NCBI RefSeq assembly: GCF_019392195.1
Contig: NZ_JAHXKI010000002.1
Span: 1,612,001 to 1,676,000 of the forward strand
Length of the DNA: 64,000 nucleotides
Origin: Marinobacter sp. F4206
GTDB lineage: Bacteria > Pseudomonadota > Gammaproteobacteria > Pseudomonadales > Oleiphilaceae
Direction of reading: 5' to 3'
Part shown: positions 42,548-51,632 of the stretch, one piece after another
Numbering within the stretch: position 1 is the stretch's first letter
Layout: the number at the start of each line of letters is the position of its first letter
Notes under the pieces: model-generated
Database searches by the model: none
What the model was told of the DNA's origin: nothing
What the model saw: only the letters and a program-made list of their open reading frames with translations
Position numbers and translations under genes: made by a program

Positions 42548-42901
42548 TCAGTGGCTGATCATCCAGGGCCGCATGGAGGGGAACATCTTCTTCCCGTCGG
42601 CGGTGTAGAACAGCATCGACTTACCCGGCTTCGGCGAGCCACAGCCGCAACTGCGGCTGTGTTCCTGGTCGTGGGCCCGGCGGTCAGCGGTGGAAAACAC
42701 CGGCTCATGCCGGGATTTTTCGTTCCGGTCCTGGGCCGCCCGGTTGGCCGGGTCCATGGCCGCGATGTGCGGTGGCAACACGATCACCCGGGGCGACAGC
42801 GCCTTGCAGGTGGGGCATTCCGCCGGTTTGGCGGCGTCGGCCATGGTGGCCAAGGTGTTGAACAGGCCGTGCTCGCGGCACTTGTAGTCGTACACGGGCA
42901 T
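42548..42901 (-). CDS. fmdB: FmdB-type zinc-ribbon protein
   Basis: 117 residues. MPVYDYKCREHG begins the FmdB zinc ribbon, with CPTC near 29-32 completing the metal site. The C-terminal half is charged, with a CGCGSPKPG patch. In Methylophilus methylotrophus, fmdB follows the formamidase gene and is thought to regulate or assist amide-gene expression. Here it likewise follows fmdA after five bases, with AAGGAG before the ATG, and is the last gene of the operon. Confidence 0.88.
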   Translation of the reverse strand: MPVYDYKCREHGLFNTLATMADAAKPAECPTCKALSPRVIVLPPHIAAMDPANRAAQDRNEKSRHEPVFSTADRRAHDQEHSRSCGCGSPKPGKSMLFYTADGKKMFPSMRPWMISH

Positions 42902-42906
42902 GGCGC

Positions 42907-44139
42907 TTACTCCTTATCTTTCGACAGGGGGACGTCCATGCCACCGCTGACTTTCTTCTGGGGACCATCGGCGGACGGGTTGATGTCGAAGTCGAAGATG
43001 CCGGTGGGCAGCCAGAGCGTGGCGCAGGCGTTCGGGATGTCCACCACGCCGCTGATGTGGCCTTCCACCGGCGCGCAGCCGAGGATCGCGTACGCCTGGG
43101 CCTTGGTGTAGCCGAACTTGGTCATGTATTCGATGGCGTTCAGGCAGGCCTGGCGGTAGGCCACGTGCACGTCGAGGTAGTGCTGGCCGCCGTCCTCGTC
43201 CACCGAGATGCCTTCGAAGATCACGTAGTCGTCGTAGCGGGGCTTGATCGGGCTGGGCTTGAACACCGGGTTCTTGATGCCGTATTTCTTCACGCCGTCC
43301 TTGATCAGGTTCACCCGCAGGTGAATCCAGCCGGCCATTTCGATGGCACCACAGAAGGTGATCTCGCCGTCGCCCTGGCTGAAGTGCAAGTCGCCCACGG
43401 AGAGGCCGGCGCCGTCCACGTAGACCGGGAAGTACACCTTGGAGCCGCGGGACAAATCCTTGATGTCGCAGTTACCACCGTGCTCTCGCGGCGGCACGGT
43501 CCGGGCCGCTTCGGCGCCGGCGGCCTTGGCGGCTTCACCGCGCATCTGGCCCATGTGGGCGGTCTCGCCGTTGGGCAGGGTGGCCAGCTCCGGCACCCGC
43601 TCGGGGTCGGTCGCCACCAGGCCGGCTTCCCGGGTGTTCCAGGTTTCCAGCAGCTCCTTGGAGGGCAGGCAGCCGATCAGGCCCGGGTGAATCAGGCCGG
43701 CGAATTCCACGTTCGGAATGTGGCGGGATTTGGTGAACATGCCGTTGAAGTCCCAGATGCTTTTCTGGGCTTCCGGGAAGTGTTCGGTCAGGAAGCCACC
43801 GCCGTTCTGCTTGGAGAAGAAGCCGTTGAAGCCCCACTGGCTCTCTTCGAAGGTGCCGATGTCGAGGATATCCACCTCCAGCAGGTCGCCCGGCTCCGCG
43901 CCTTCGACACCAATCGGACCCGAGAGAAAGTGCACCTGGCTGAGATCGACATCGCGCACGTCGTCGGCGCTGTCGTCGTTCTTGATCTGGCCGCCGGTCC
44001 AGTCGTAGCACTCGACGATGAAGTCATCGCCGGGCTTGACGGTGGCGACCAGGGGAATGTCCGGGTGCCAGCGGTTGTGGATTTTGTCGTTCTCGTAGGC
44101 CGACTTGTTCAGATCGATCTTGATAATGGTTTCAGCCAT
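42907..44139 (-). CDS. fmdA: Formamidase (acetamidase/formamidase family)
   Basis: 410 residues, the usual length. MAETIIKIDLNKSAYENDKI, GDFIVECYDWTGG-type segments, LSGPIGVEGAEPGDLLEVDI and ATLPNGETAHMG match FmdA, which hydrolyses formamide to formate and ammonia in the cytosol. It has its own 104-base upstream gap containing an inverted repeat shared with the urtA promoter, so it can be induced independently as well as by read-through. AAGGAG precedes the ATG. Confidence 0.93.
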   Translation of the reverse strand: MAETIIKIDLNKSAYENDKIHNRWHPDIPLVATVKPGDDFIVECYDWTGGQIKNDDSADDVRDVDLSQVHFLSGPIGVEGAEPGDLLEVDILDIGTFEESQWGFNGFFSKQNGGGFLTEHFPEAQKSIWDFNGMFTKSRHIPNVEFAGLIHPGLIGCLPSKELLETWNTREAGLVATDPERVPELATLPNGETAHMGQMRGEAAKAAGAEAARTVPPREHGGNCDIKDLSRGSKVYFPVYVDGAGLSVGDLHFSQGDGEITFCGAIEMAGWIHLRVNLIKDGVKKYGIKNPVFKPSPIKPRYDDYVIFEGISVDEDGGQHYLDVHVAYRQACLNAIEYMTKFGYTKAQAYAILGCAPVEGHISGVVDIPNACATLWLPTGIFDFDINPSADGPQKKVSGGMDVPLSKDKE

Positions 44140-44239
44140 AGCGGAGGCTCCTTGGTCTTATTGGCGTACACGTTTAGGTAACACCTTCACTATCCGAAAT
44201 CCCGCTCCGGGGGTGTATTCGCGAAATGCCCCCGGTGCC

Positions 44240-44255
44240 TACGTCATTCGACGTA
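44240..44255 (-). promoter_or_regulatory. Inverted-repeat operator candidate upstream of fmdA
   Basis: TACGTCATTCGACGTA is a perfect TACGTC-N4-GACGTA inverted repeat about 100 bases before the fmdA start, overlapping the end of the ATPase gene. The next ~35 bases on the minus strand also resemble the corresponding stretch at the urtA promoter (GGGG, ATT, CGAAT and CCC blocks at similar spacing). Confidence 0.65.
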
Positions 44256-45287
44256 TTGGTGAACCGTGACGGCCCTGCCCTCCAGCGAAGCCTCGAACCG
44301 GTGGCACTGCGGATAATCCAGCAACGCCCGGGCCAGCGCCGGCTCCAGACGCTGGCGAAACACTCGCAGCAACTCCCGGGCGCCATAGCGGGCGTCGTAG
44401 CCGCGGCAGAGTTCGGTGCGCAGTTCCGGCGACAGGCTCAGCTCCGCATGCTTTTTAGACAGGCGGCGATTGAGGCCCGCCAGCTCGATGTCGAGCAGGG
44501 CCTCCAGCCAGTTCTCAGTCAGAGGATTGAAGGTGAGGATCTGGTCAATGCGGTTGAGAAATTCGGGGTCAAAGTGGCGACGCAGGGCGGCATCGCGAAT
44601 ACCCTCGCCGTTGCCGGGCGATAACCCGAGCCAGCGCCGCCAGCCGCGCTGATAACGGTATTGGTGGGCTTCGGCGTCCAGGGCGCCGGCATTGCTGGTC
44701 ATGAAAATCAGCGTGTTGCGAAAGTCGATCTCGCGGTTGCCGGAGGGAAACACCAGCCGGCCGGTATCCAGCACGTTGAGCAAGGTGCGGACCACCTCCT
44801 TGCTGGCCTTCTCAATTTCATCGAACAGGACAATACCGGGTTTGCTGAACGAGCCCTGCACCTTGTCCAGATTGAACAGGCTGTGGCCTTCCTTGCTGCC
44901 CACGTAACCGGGCGGCGCACCGGTGAGCGCGGCGGCGTAGTGCTCCTGGGCCAGGGTGTTCATGTCGATTCGGCACAGACTGTCGCGGCTGCCGTGAATG
45001 GCTTCGGCGATCAGGCGCACGGTTTCGGTCTTGCCGACGCCGGTGGGCCCCAGGAACAGGTGCACCGCCAGCGGTCGGTTGTCCTCGCCGATGTCGGCCT
45101 TGACCCTTACCAGCATCGCTTCCATGGCAGCGAGGGCGTCGTCCTGGCCGACGATGTTGTCCCGCAGGCGGGCCATCACGGCCTCGGGCTCGAAGCGAAA
45201 CCGGGAAACACGAACCGGGCCTGAAGCAGCCCGGTTCTGTTCAATGGACTCCCGGTTGGCTTCCAGCCGTTCGTTGATAAACGGCAT
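44244..45287 (-). CDS. Clp-like AAA+ ATPase of the amide-utilisation operon
   Basis: 347 residues resembling the second ATPase domain of ClpA/ClpB. Walker A GPTGVGKT, Walker B IVLFDEIEK, sensor-1 FMTSNAG and the arginine-finger region FLNRIDQI are intact, and the C-terminal D2-small domain is present (RYGARELLRVFRQRLEPALA). There is no N-terminal Clp domain. Its place between amiE and fmdA suggests a dedicated chaperone for amidase assembly or activation, similar to the AmiB chaperone of the P. aeruginosa ami operon. That role is inferred from position. GGGAGG precedes the ATG. Confidence 0.85.
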   Translation of the reverse strand: MPFINERLEANRESIEQNRAASGPVRVSRFRFEPEAVMARLRDNIVGQDDALAAMEAMLVRVKADIGEDNRPLAVHLFLGPTGVGKTETVRLIAEAIHGSRDSLCRIDMNTLAQEHYAAALTGAPPGYVGSKEGHSLFNLDKVQGSFSKPGIVLFDEIEKASKEVVRTLLNVLDTGRLVFPSGNREIDFRNTLIFMTSNAGALDAEAHQYRYQRGWRRWLGLSPGNGEGIRDAALRRHFDPEFLNRIDQILTFNPLTENWLEALLDIELAGLNRRLSKKHAELSLSPELRTELCRGYDARYGARELLRVFRQRLEPALARALLDYPQCHRFEASLEGRAVTVHQYVE

Positions 45288-45302
45288 CAGTGCCTCCCGG
45301 GC

Positions 45303-46349
45303 CTATGCCCCTGCGGATTTTTCCTTGCCGTCGAACGGCAGCTCGCCCACCGGGCACTCGGCGGTACCCACGGTCTTGCGGGTCATGGCCTCCACGTTCT
45401 CCTGCGCCTTCTGGGCGTCCATCACCCAGGTGCGATAGAACTCGAACGGGCAATCGGCCACGCCCTTGTCACCGTCACCGGAGGCGTGCACGCCGGTGTA
45501 GCCCCGGTGCAACAGCTTGAACAGGTGGTTCTGGGACTGGTCGTTTGCGCGGGCGTCGCGGATCTGGCTAACGGAGAGCTGGGCGTACTGCACGCCCATG
45601 TCCTCCTCGCCACACTCACCCAGGGTGCGGCCATCAAAGCCAATCAGCGCCGAGTGGCCGAAATAGGAATACACGCCGTCGAAGCCGGAGGCGTTGGCCA
45701 CCGCCACGTAGCAGTTATTGGCCCAGGCCATGCTCTTGGCCATCATGATCTGCTGTTCCTTGGCCGGGTACATGTAGCCCTGGCAACGCACGATCAGCTC
45801 CGCCCCCTTCATGGCGCAGTCCCGCCAGATTTCCGGGTAGTTGCCGTCGTCGCAGATGATCAGGCTGATCTTCATGCCCTTGGGGCCCTCGGTGACGTAG
45901 GTGGTGTCGCCGGGGTACCAGCCTTCGATAGGGCACCAGGGAATGCACTTGCGGTACTTCTGGACGATCTCGCCCTCGTTGTTGATCAGAACCAGGGTGT
46001 TGTAGGGCGCCTTTTTCGGGTGCTCCTCATGGCGTTCGCCGGTCAGCGAGAACACCCCCCAGGTGTTGGCCTCGCGGCAGGCGGCCGAAAAGATGGCGGT
46101 TTCGTCGCCGGGGATGGTGGCGGCGGTTTCCATCATTTCGTCGTTGTCGTACATGATGCCCATGGTGCTGTATTCCGGGAACACCACCAGGTCCATGCCC
46201 GGCAGGCCCACCTTCATGCCCTTGATCATGTCCGCGATCTGGCGGGCGTTGGCCAGCACATCATCTTTGGTGTGCAGCCGGGGCATCTTGTAGTTCACCA
46301 CCGCCACACCGACGGTGTCGTTGCTGCTGGAAATATCACCGTGTCTCAT
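45303..46349 (-). CDS. amiE: Aliphatic amidase
   Basis: 348 residues very close to P. aeruginosa AmiE: the N-terminus [20 protein letters not shown] is the same as I recall it. The nitrilase-type catalytic triad sits at the canonical positions, Glu59 (VVFPEYS), Lys134 (KYRKCIP) and Cys166 (LIICDDGN). It hydrolyses short aliphatic amides such as acetamide and propionamide to the acid and ammonia. GAGGAG precedes the ATG. It follows urtE after 14 bases, tying uptake directly to hydrolysis. Confidence 0.96.
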   Translation of the reverse strand: MRHGDISSSNDTVGVAVVNYKMPRLHTKDDVLANARQIADMIKGMKVGLPGMDLVVFPEYSTMGIMYDNDEMMETAATIPGDETAIFSAACREANTWGVFSLTGERHEEHPKKAPYNTLVLINNEGEIVQKYRKCIPWCPIEGWYPGDTTYVTEGPKGMKISLIICDDGNYPEIWRDCAMKGAELIVRCQGYMYPAKEQQIMMAKSMAWANNCYVAVANASGFDGVYSYFGHSALIGFDGRTLGECGEEDMGVQYAQLSVSQIRDARANDQSQNHLFKLLHRGYTGVHASGDGDKGVADCPFEFYRTWVMDAQKAQENVEAMTRKTVGTAECPVGELPFDGKEKSAGA

Positions 46350-46363
46350 TGCTCTGCTCCTCG

Positions 46364-47053
46364 TTACACCGCCAGATAACTGGCAATCTTGTCCTGATCC
46401 GCCTCAGCCCGGCTCTCTTCGTGCACGATGGCGCCCTTCTCGATCACCAGGATCCGGTCGGCCGCATCCATCACAAAGCTCAGTACCTGCTCCGACACCA
46501 CAATCGACAGGCCCCGCTCATCGCGAATGCGCCGCAGGGTCTGGGCGATGTCCTTGATGATGTTGGGCTGGATGCCTTCGGTGGGTTCGTCGAGCAGCAG
46601 CACCTTGGGCCGGGTGGCCAGAGCGCGGGCAATGGCCAGCTGTTGCTGCTGGCCGCCGGACAGGTTGCCGCCCCGGCGGTTCTGCATTTCCTTGAGCACC
46701 GGGAACAGCTCGTACAGGTCCTCCGGCACGGTCTTCTCGCCCACCGCCGCCAGTCCGGTTTCAATGTTTTCCCGCACTGTCAGCGTGGGAAAGATCATCC
46801 GCCCCTGGGGCACGAAACCGATGCCGGCGCGGACGCGCTGGAAACTCTTAAGACCGGAAAGGTCGGTGCCGTCCAGGCTGACCTCGCCGCCCCGGGTGGG
46901 CGTCATCCCCACCAGGGATTTCATCAGCGTGGTCTTGCCCATGCCGTTACGACCCACCACGGCCACGATCTCGTTCTTTGCCACATCGAGGTTCAGGTCG
47001 TCGATGATGGTGCTCTGGCCATAGGCCACCGAATGATGTTTTACGTTCAGCAT
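46364..47053 (-). CDS. urtE: Urea/short-chain amide ABC transporter ATP-binding protein UrtE
   Basis: 229 residues. Walker [10 protein letters not shown], signature LSGGQQQQ, Walker B VLLLDEP and a D-loop EGIQPNI that is characteristic of UrtE. The cytoplasmic ATPase pairs with UrtD to drive uptake. Its ATG overlaps the intercistronic two bases after urtD, so translation is probably coupled. In this operon the likely substrates are short amides as well as urea, as for FmdDEF of Methylophilus. Confidence 0.93.
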   Translation of the reverse strand: MLNVKHHSVAYGQSTIIDDLNLDVAKNEIVAVVGRNGMGKTTLMKSLVGMTPTRGGEVSLDGTDLSGLKSFQRVRAGIGFVPQGRMIFPTLTVRENIETGLAAVGEKTVPEDLYELFPVLKEMQNRRGGNLSGGQQQQLAIARALATRPKVLLLDEPTEGIQPNIIKDIAQTLRRIRDERGLSIVVSEQVLSFVMDAADRILVIEKGAIVHEESRAEADQDKIASYLAV

Positions 47054-47055
47054 GA

Positions 47056-47813
<758 letters not shown>

Positions 47814-47814
<1 letters not shown>

Positions 47815-49034
47815 CAGGATTTCTCCGGGCTGTAGTGTTCAATCATCGGGTCGTAGTCGCGCGCTTCGGTCGCGGCCACCGCCGGCTTGCGAACCTCGGG
47901 CGTGGCCTCGGGTTCCGGGGCCGGCTCGGGACTGGCCTTGGGCTTGCGCTTGAACAGTCGCTCTTCCAGCGGCATGACGTAGCTCTGGTAGAGCCCGGCC
48001 AGACCGTTCGGGAAGGCCAGCACCACGCCGATGAACAGGGCGCCCATGGCGAAGGGCCAGAGTTCCGGGAAGGATTCGGAGAAGCCACTCTTGGCGGCGT
48101 TCACCAGCAACGCACCGTAGACCGCGCCTAGGATCGACAACCGGCCGCCGAGGGCGCAGAAGATCACCATCTCGATGGAGGCGACGATGCCGATGAACGA
48201 CGGCGACATGAAGCCGACAATCAGGGTGAACAGGGCGCCGCCGATGCCGGCAAAGGCCGCCGCCAGGCAGAACACGAAGATCTTGAAGGCGGCCACGTCA
48301 TAGCCGGAGAAGCGCACCCGGTTTTCCTGGGCGTTCATGGCCACCAGGATGCGGCCGAGCTTGCGGTTCTGAACGAACCGGGCCACGAACAGGCACAGGA
48401 ACAGCATGCCCACGCAGACGAAGTAGAGCGTGGTTTTCGCCGCATCGCTGCGGATATCCCAGCCCATCAAGGTCTGCAGGTCGGTAATGCCGTTCACGCC
48501 CCCGGTGTAGCCCTGCTGTCCGATGATCAGGATGGTCAGGATCGCCGCGATGGCCTGGGTGATGATGGCGAAGTACACGCCCCCCACCCGCCGGGTGAAC
48601 ATGGCCAGGCCGATGATGAAGGCCAGCAGCATGGGCACACCGATCACCGCCAGCAGCGTGAAGGAGAAGCTATGGAACGGTTCCCAGAACCACGGCAGCT
48701 CGGTGAGCTGGTTCCAGTCCATGAAGTCCGGAATGCCCGGGGTGGACTGGATGGCGGTGGCCTCCGGCGTGGAGGCCTCCAGCTTCAGGAACATCGCCAT
48801 GCAGTAGCCGCCAAGGCCAAAGAACACGCCCTGGCCCAGGCTGAGGATGCCGGCCTTGCCCCAGCACATCACCAGGCCAATGGCCACGAAGGCGTAGGTC
48901 AGGTACTTGCCCACCATGTTCAGGCGGAAGGGGTCCAGCACCAGCGGCAGAATCACCACCAGCAGCGCGGCCAGCGCGAGGTAATACAGGCCCTCGCGGG
49001 AGGTAAACCATTTCATTGGGGATGAACTCTTCAT
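47814..49034 (-). CDS. urtC: Urea/short-chain amide ABC transporter permease UrtC
   Basis: 406 residues, about ten transmembrane helices, with the LivM/UrtC signature region GQGVFFGLGGYCMAMFLKLE near the N-terminus and the EAA-like loop NRKLGRILVAMNAQENRVRF. A Pro/Glu/Ala-rich cytoplasmic tail of about 55 residues (PSPEPAPEPEATPEVRKP in part) is a feature of this copy. Nine bases separate it from urtB. Confidence 0.94.
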
Positions 49035-49043
49035 GACAATCTC

Positions 49044-49970
49044 CTAGCGACGGACCTTGAGGGCCATGAGTCCTTCCGGACGCAGCATCAGGATGCCGAC
49101 CACGACCAGCAGGGTGAGTACCTTGGCCATGGAACCACTGAGGAAGAACTCCATGGTGGACTGGGCCTGGGATATCCCGAAGGCGGACACAATGGTGCCG
49201 ATCAGACTCTGGGCACCGCCAAAGACCACCACCAGGAAGGTGTCGACGATGTAGGCCTGGCCGGATGACGGACCGGTGGAGCCGATCATGGTGAATGCCG
49301 CCCCGGCGATACCGGCGATGCCACAGCCGAGGGCAAAGGTGGCGCGGTCGATGCCGGCACTGTTGATGCCCACCGCTTCCGCCATGGGGCGGTTCTGGAC
49401 CACGGCCCGGACTTTCTTGCCATAGCCGGAGCGGTACATCAGCAGGTAGACGCCAACGGCGATGGAGAGCGCAATGATCATCACGAACAGGCCGTTGATC
49501 GGCAGCTCCACCAGGTCAGTCACCTGGAAGGCGCCCATCATCCACTCGGGCAGTTCCACGCCTACTTCCCGGGCACCGAAGATGGAGCGATAGGCCTGCT
49601 GCATGATCAGGCTCAGGCCCCAGGTGGCCAGAAGCGTATCAAGCGGTCGGTGGTAGAGATGCCGTATCATGAGCCACTCGACGAGTGCTCCCAGGGCGGC
49701 ACAGATCAGGAAGGCCAGGACCATGGCGACAAAGAAATACCCGCCGAACAGGCCCGGCAGGTAACTCTGGAAAAAAGCCGAGGTCAGGTAGGTGGTGTAG
49801 GCGCCGAGGATCATGAACTCCCCGTGGGCCATGTTGATGACCCCCATCTGACCGAAGATGATGGCCAGGCCCATTGCCATCAGTACGAACACTGAAAACA
49901 GGGAGAGCCCGGCAAACCCCTGCATGGCAAATATCGACATCAATTCACTGCTGGTGTAGCCATCGAACAT
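49044..49970 (-). CDS. urtB: Urea/short-chain amide ABC transporter permease UrtB
   Basis: 308 residues, eight transmembrane helices. INMAHGEFMILGAYTTY is the LivH/UrtB signature, and NRPMAEAVGINSAGIDRATF the coupling-helix region. Length is that of the short UrtB form without an N-terminal extra domain. GGGAGAAAGGG precedes the ATG. It is separated from urtA by 83 bases holding a hairpin. Confidence 0.94.
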   Translation of the reverse strand: MFDGYTSSELMSIFAMQGFAGLSLFSVFVLMAMGLAIIFGQMGVINMAHGEFMILGAYTTYLTSAFFQSYLPGLFGGYFFVAMVLAFLICAALGALVEWLMIRHLYHRPLDTLLATWGLSLIMQQAYRSIFGAREVGVELPEWMMGAFQVTDLVELPINGLFVMIIALSIAVGVYLLMYRSGYGKKVRAVVQNRPMAEAVGINSAGIDRATFALGCGIAGIAGAAFTMIGSTGPSSGQAYIVDTFLVVVFGGAQSLIGTIVSAFGISQAQSTMEFFLSGSMAKVLTLLVVVGILMLRPEGLMALKVRR

Positions 49971-50022
49971 GACCCTTTCTCCCCTTCAAACCAACATGCT
50001 TTGCGTTGTGGAGGCAATGGCG

Positions 50023-50044
50023 GCCGGCGCACGAAGGCGCCGGC
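50023..50044 (-). other. Hairpin between urtA and urtB
   Basis: GCCGGCGC (50023-50030) and GCGCCGGC (50037-50044) form a perfect 8-base stem. It lies just after the urtA stop with no T tract. Such structures commonly protect the mRNA of the abundant binding protein or partly end transcription before the permease genes. Confidence 0.55.
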
Positions 50045-50053
50045 AAACCGTGC

Positions 50054-51322
50054 TTACTGGTAACCCTCCGGGAACGGGTCCGGCTCCATCAGCTCTTCGG
50101 TCTCGTAGACCACTTCGTACTGGCCATCGATCTGGGCCTTGCCGATGCGGGTCTTGGACCACAGGTGATGGTTCTCGTGGATGCGTACGTAGCCTTCCGG
50201 TGCCTTCTTGAACTCGATGCCGGCAAACACTTCGCGGATCTTGTCGATGTCGAAGGAACCAGCCTTTTCTACCGCGGCCTTCCACAGCCATGGGCCAAGG
50301 TAGGCGGCCTGGGTGACGTCGCCGATGACCATGTCATCGCCGTAGGTTTCCTTGAAGGCCTTAACGAACTCCTGGTTGTTGGGGTTGTCGAGGCTCTGGA
50401 AGTACTTCATCGAGGCGTAGATGCCTTCCACGTTCTCACCGCCGATGCCGCGGATTTCGTCCTCGGTCACGGAGATGGTCAGCAGCAGGGGCTTTTCCTC
50501 GGTGAAATCCACACCGGCGGCTTTCATCTGCTTGTAGAAGGCGACGTTAGAGCCACCAACCACTGACGCGAAGATCACGTCCGGCTTCTTCAGCTTGATC
50601 TTGTTGATGACCGAGTTGAACTGGGTGTGGCCCAGCGGGTAGTACTCTTCACCCACGACCTTGAGGCCCAGCTTGTCGATGTGCTTGCGGGCAATCTTGT
50701 TGGAGGTACGCGGCCAGATGTAGTCGGAGCCGAGCAGGTAGAAGCTCTTGGCGCCCTTCTCTTTCACCGCCCAGTCGATACCCGCCAGAATCTGCTGGGT
50801 GGCTTCCTGGCCGGTGTAGATCACGTTCGGGGACTGCTCGAGACCCTCGTAAAAGGTGGGGTAGTAGAGCATGCCGTTGTACTGCTCAATGACCGGCAGG
50901 ATGGCCTTCCGGGACGCGGAGGTCCAGGCGCCGAAAATGGCGGCGACATCGTCCTGGCGCAGCAGCTTGCGGGATTTCTCGGCGAACGTCGGCCAGTCAC
51001 TGGCGCCGTCTTCCTGAACGTACTTGATCTCGCGGCCAAGCACACCGCCGGAGGCGTTGATCTGCTCGATGGCCAGTTTTTCCGCCTGCACCGAGCCGAT
51101 CTCACTGATCGCCATGGTGCCGGTGATGGAGTGCAGGATGCCGACGGTAACGCTGTCGTCCGTGACCGCCAGTCCTGTGGTGTTGACCTCGGCGGTTGCC
51201 GGTGCTGCCGCTTGCGCGGAAGTGGCCAGCATGACCGACGCCGCCAGTGTCATCAGGCTCTTTCGAAACCCGAGCCCCTTGCCTATCGACCGCCCACCGG
51301 CGGTTATCTCTGTCGTACCCAT
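50054..51322 (-). CDS. urtA: Urea/short-chain amide ABC transporter substrate-binding protein UrtA
   Basis: 422 residues from the ATG at 51322, which GAGGAA precedes; the longer frame is leader DNA. The signal peptide is preceded by a 20-residue basic N-region, and its core is SLMTLAASVMLATSAQA. The mature part is a type I periplasmic binding protein (VTVGILHSITGTMAISEIGS, GASDWPTFAEKSRKLL, GSDYIWPRTSNKIARK). Close to UrtA and to amide-binding FmdD. No urease genes are present here but two amidases are, so acetamide or formamide are likely ligands. First gene of the operon. Confidence 0.92.
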   Translation of the reverse strand: MGTTEITAGGRSIGKGLGFRKSLMTLAASVMLATSAQAAAPATAEVNTTGLAVTDDSVTVGILHSITGTMAISEIGSVQAEKLAIEQINASGGVLGREIKYVQEDGASDWPTFAEKSRKLLRQDDVAAIFGAWTSASRKAILPVIEQYNGMLYYPTFYEGLEQSPNVIYTGQEATQQILAGIDWAVKEKGAKSFYLLGSDYIWPRTSNKIARKHIDKLGLKVVGEEYYPLGHTQFNSVINKIKLKKPDVIFASVVGGSNVAFYKQMKAAGVDFTEEKPLLLTISVTEDEIRGIGGENVEGIYASMKYFQSLDNPNNQEFVKAFKETYGDDMVIGDVTQAAYLGPWLWKAAVEKAGSFDIDKIREVFAGIEFKKAPEGYVRIHENHHLWSKTRIGKAQIDGQYEVVYETEELMEPDPFPEGYQ

Positions 51323-51442
51323 GGTGATTCCTCGCAGTGTTTGAAAGCCGGTACCGCGCTTCCTTGCGAAAGCACAGCGCCCACGACAGACATTCTGCTC
51401 AGCCCCCTCTCGGGTGCCCATTCGGCAATCACCCCAGCGCAC

Positions 51443-51458
51443 TACGTCATTTGACGCA
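51443..51458 (-). promoter_or_regulatory. Inverted-repeat operator candidate upstream of urtA
   Basis: TACGTCATTTGACGCA differs from the fmdA site (TACGTC-N4-GACGTA) in one arm position only. It lies 121 bases before urtA. On the minus strand both sites are followed by GACGTAG, a G run, and then CGAAT and CCC blocks at matching distances. Confidence 0.6.
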
Positions 51459-51535
51459 TTCCGGTGCCCGGTGGGACAGGCTAAAACGCAGGTACACGAA
51501 TTAGATGTCACCGCATCTCACCGCGCACCGGACGA

Positions 51536-51551
51536 TGGCACGGAACTTGTT
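51536..51551 (+). promoter_or_regulatory. Sigma-54-like element upstream of the sensor kinase
   Basis: TGGCACGGAACTTGTT has a perfect -24 half (TGGCACG) and correct spacing, but the -12 element reads TTGTT in place of TTGCW, so the GC doublet is lost. It lies about 80 bases before the start. Could be a weak nitrogen-regulated promoter or chance. Confidence 0.35.
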
Positions 51552-51632
51552 GAGGCTTTCAGGTCCGGTGCGCGGAACCCCAAAACCGCACCATAACCGG
51601 GCACTTAACCAGGTTACACAGGCAAGGCAGCG

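Larger units (their letters stand above)
51323..51632. other. Divergent control region of the amide locus
   Basis: 310 bases between urtA and the sensor kinase. It contains the inverted repeat at 51443-51458 and a sigma-54-like sequence at 51536-51551, listed separately. No credible gene is seen on either strand. Confidence 0.55.
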
